Below, piece after piece: positions 12,986-13,969 of a DNA stretch of 13,969 nt. The notes below the pieces were generated by a model, which worked only from the letters and a program-made list of their open reading frames with translations, did no database searches and had not been told where the DNA came from. The first letter of the stretch is position 1; the number at the start of each line of letters is the position of its first letter. A program made the translations under genes and the position numbers. The stretch covers positions 1 through 13,969 of the forward strand of contig JAIUNH010000042.1 of assembly GCA_020161965.1 (NCBI GenBank), written 5' to 3'. The stretch is from Pseudomonadota bacterium (GTDB taxonomy: Bacteria; Pseudomonadota; Alphaproteobacteria; CACIAM-22H2).

Positions 12986-13291
12986 CTAAGCGATCGCCGC
13001 CGTATCGCTGCGCGATTCGCCGCGATTATCGGTCCATTTCACGTCGATCTTGTCGCCGACGGCGCCGCCCCGGAAGCGGAACTGCAAATACGGGTTCTTG
13101 GAAATCGCCGGGCCCCAATGCGCGGTCATCACGGTATTGCCGTTATGCGTGACGGCGACTTCGCGGATGAACCAGGCGGGCACGAGCTTGCCGTCGTCGC
13201 CCGGACGCTGGCCGGTTTCCATCTCGTGCGTCATCAACACGCGGACATCGACGATGCCGTCGCGGACCGTGGCGCGGATGCGGGTGGTCAC
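12986..13291 (-). CDS. soxZ: SoxZ thiosulfate-oxidation carrier subunit, 5' end corrupted
   Basis: About 100 residues match SoxZ, the partner of SoxY in the periplasmic carrier of the sulfur-oxidation (Sox) system. Visible family features are VRVLMTHEMETGQR, KLVPAWFIREV, THNG, AHWGPAISKNPYLQF and the ending VGDKIDVKWTDNRGESRSD. SoxZ proteins of this type begin close to the RIRA segment at about 13270-13282. The reading frame instead continues upstream into unrelated chitobiase-like sequence, so the natural start is missing or unclear. A GTG at 13291 would give 101 residues but has no ribosome binding site. SoxY, which normally precedes SoxZ, is absent because the sequence changes identity here. 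The first several codons given should not be trusted. Confidence 0.8.
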   Translation of the reverse strand: MTTRIRATVRDGIVDVRVLMTHEMETGQRPGDDGKLVPAWFIREVAVTHNGNTVMTAHWGPAISKNPYLQFRFRGGAVGDKIDVKWTDNRGESRSDTAAIA

Positions 13292-13399
13292 CGCGACGTT
13301 GATGGCGCCCGTGTACAGCACCGCGTCGGGGGAGACGTCCTCGGGACCGACCAGCGGGTCACTGCCGTCGAGCGTGTAGTAGATGCGCAGCAGCGTCAT
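13292..13399 (-). other. Foreign fragment: chitobiase/beta-hexosaminidase C-terminal-like domain
   Basis: In frame with and upstream of soxZ, the translation reads RIYYTLDGSDP, then VSPDAVLYTGAINV, then TTRIRATVRDG. This is the pattern of CHB_HEX_C-type domains found in large secreted proteins, not of any sulfur-carrier protein. Codon use here (TAC, GAG, CTG, CTC; no TTG or GAA) differs from the adjacent soxZ. The fragment is only about 100 bp and stops matching at both sides. I treat it as a piece of another gene brought in by a chimeric join rather than as a real SoxZ extension. Confidence 0.6.
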
Positions 13400-13469
13400 G
13401 CCGTTGGACGACGGCGGCTCGGCCACCTTCTCGGCGGGGGACGTCGTGCACCTGCGCCCGGCGCAGTGA
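13383..13469 (+). pseudogene. birA: 3' tail of biotin--[acetyl-CoA-carboxylase] ligase (actinobacterial type), truncated
   Basis: The plus-strand frame ending in TGA at 13467-13469 reads LDDGGSATF followed by SAGDVVHLRPAQ. That is the typical C-terminus of actinobacterial BirA, where the small C-terminal domain ends in a GDVVHLRP-like motif. Upstream, the same frame is closed by TAG at 13380-13382, so the rest of the gene is missing. The true match probably begins between 13395 and 13410. It is a remnant produced by the join, not a functional gene as assembled. Support comes from the following gene, since birA followed by a PH-domain protein is a common actinobacterial order. Confidence 0.65.
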
Positions 13470-13517
13470 CCCGGTGGTGACCCGGCAGTGACCCGGCCCG
13501 GTGACAGGCGGCCGCGT

Positions 13518-13539
13518 CCTGCCCGGGGTTCGGGGCAGG
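13518..13539 (+). terminator. Possible hairpin terminator after the birA tail
   Basis: CCTGCCC (13518-13524) and GGGCAGG (13533-13539) form a 7-bp stem with an 8-nt loop in the gap between the birA tail and the PH-domain gene. There is no T-run, which is common for actinobacterial terminators, but it also lies only 18 bp before the next start, so a role in that gene's leader is equally possible. Confidence 0.3.
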
Positions 13540-13557
13540 GGGCGGCATCCTGAACGG

Positions 13558-13969
13558 GTGGGCCCCGAGACCGATCCGTCAGGCGAGCGCCTGGTCGCGA
13601 TCATGCGCCCGCATGTCCGCAGTCTGCTGGTGCCGTTCCTGGCCCTGCTGATCATCGCGCCGCTGACCGGTCTGCTGATCGGCCTGGTCGGCAACGGCCC
13701 CCGGTCGGGCGCGGCCCGTACCTTCCTCGCCCTGCTCGCCGCGGCTGCGCTGGTGCGCTGGGTGGTCTTCCCGTTCGCGGCCTGGTTCAACACCCAGCTG
13801 GTGCTCACCGAGAGCCGGGTGGTGGTGCGCGGAGGCCTCTTCGAGCGCACCGGCCGCGACGTGCCGCTGACCAGGCTGACCGAGGTGACCTACACCCAGG
13901 GTGTCATCGAGCGGGTGCTCGGCTCGGGCACGATCACGATCAGCTCGATCCGCCGCAACCGCCCGCGCC
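13558..13969 (+). CDS. PH-domain membrane protein (actinobacterial type), 3' truncated by window edge
   Basis: From the GTG at 13558 the frame is open to the window edge, giving 137 residues. Residues ~24-46 (LLVPFLALLIIAPLTGLLIGL) and ~57-75 (TFLALLAAAALVRWVVFPF) are membrane segments. They are followed by NTQLVLTESRVVVRGGLFERTGRDVPL and the segment LTEVTYTQGVIERVLGSGTI, typical of bacterial PH domains (bPH2/YdbT-like). Function is unknown; these proteins sit at the membrane. Codon choice is strongly actinobacterial (GAG, CTG, CTC, CGG; no TTG or GAA), unlike the first 13 kb. Position after a birA tail matches actinobacterial gene order. No strong Shine-Dalgarno is seen; ATG at 13606 is a possible later start. 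Confidence 0.8.
   Translation, partial: MGPETDPSGERLVAIMRPHVRSLLVPFLALLIIAPLTGLLIGLVGNGPRSGAARTFLALLAAAALVRWVVFPFAAWFNTQLVLTESRVVVRGGLFERTGRDVPLTRLTEVTYTQGVIERVLGSGTITISSIRRNRPR

Noticed and set aside
12986..13426. A genuine novel protein fusing a chitobiase-like domain to SoxZ
   Set aside because: SoxZ works as a small periplasmic partner of SoxY, the join falls at a motif shared by both families, codon use changes there, and an unrelated actinobacterial tail begins within 110 bp. A chimera explains all of this more simply.
13464..13506. GTGACCCGG repeats after the birA tail as a possible repeat array
   Set aside because: Only three close copies over about 40 bp without regular spacers; more likely low-complexity intergenic DNA than a CRISPR or functional repeat.

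Overview
The window is high-GC DNA whose first ~13.28 kb reads as an alphaproteobacterium, probably Rhodospirillales-like. The evidence is the gene set chvI-chvG ... hprK-rapZ-EIIA(Man)-HPr-EI, a short alphaproteobacterial-type HPr kinase, and uniform codon use mixing GCG/GGC/CGC with TTG and GAA. The last ~0.6 kb does not fit: it carries the end of an actinobacterial-type biotin ligase and the start of a PH-domain membrane protein, joined to the alphaproteobacterial part through ~100 bp of a third kind of coding sequence. I read the right end as a probable assembly or amplification chimera.

Layout. 1-758 (+): 3' end of a hybrid histidine kinase (receiver + HPt). 779-1192 (+): single-domain response regulator. 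1189-5121 (-): a tightly packed regulatory PTS operon, transcribed hprK, rapZ, mannose-type EIIA, HPr, enzyme I. 5122-5491: an intergenic region with an AT-rich island, a perfect 16-bp palindrome and a hairpin. 5492-7414 (+): a membrane sensor kinase with a large helical periplasmic domain. 7411-9868 (-): chvI-chvG. 10005-10748 (+): HugZ-family FMN/haem protein. 10720-11508 (-): hydroxypyruvate isomerase. 11613-11930 (-): ribbon-helix-helix protein with a terminator downstream. 12237-12983 (+): TauE/SafE permease. 12986-~13291 (-): soxZ with a corrupted 5' end. 13383-13969 (+): actinobacterial-type birA tail and PH-domain gene.

How the genes work together. Enzyme I, HPr and the lone EIIA form a PEP-driven phosphorelay with no sugar permease visible here, so its role is probably regulatory. 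HprK would phosphorylate HPr on Ser50, while enzyme I phosphorylates His19. ChvG/ChvI is an envelope or acid-stress two-component system that in many alphaproteobacteria lies directly upstream of hprK. Here an oppositely oriented sensor kinase gene separates the two halves, so each half needs its own promoter. TauE and SoxZ suggest sulfur-compound metabolism, but no other sox gene is visible.

I found no CRISPR array, tRNA, rRNA, transposase or phage gene, and no convincing new multi-gene system. The points most worth a second look are the chimeric right end, the kinase lodged between chvG and hprK with its palindromic regulatory region, a potentially switching stem-loop cluster at 12032-12071, and the near-zero spacing at all four convergent gene pairs.
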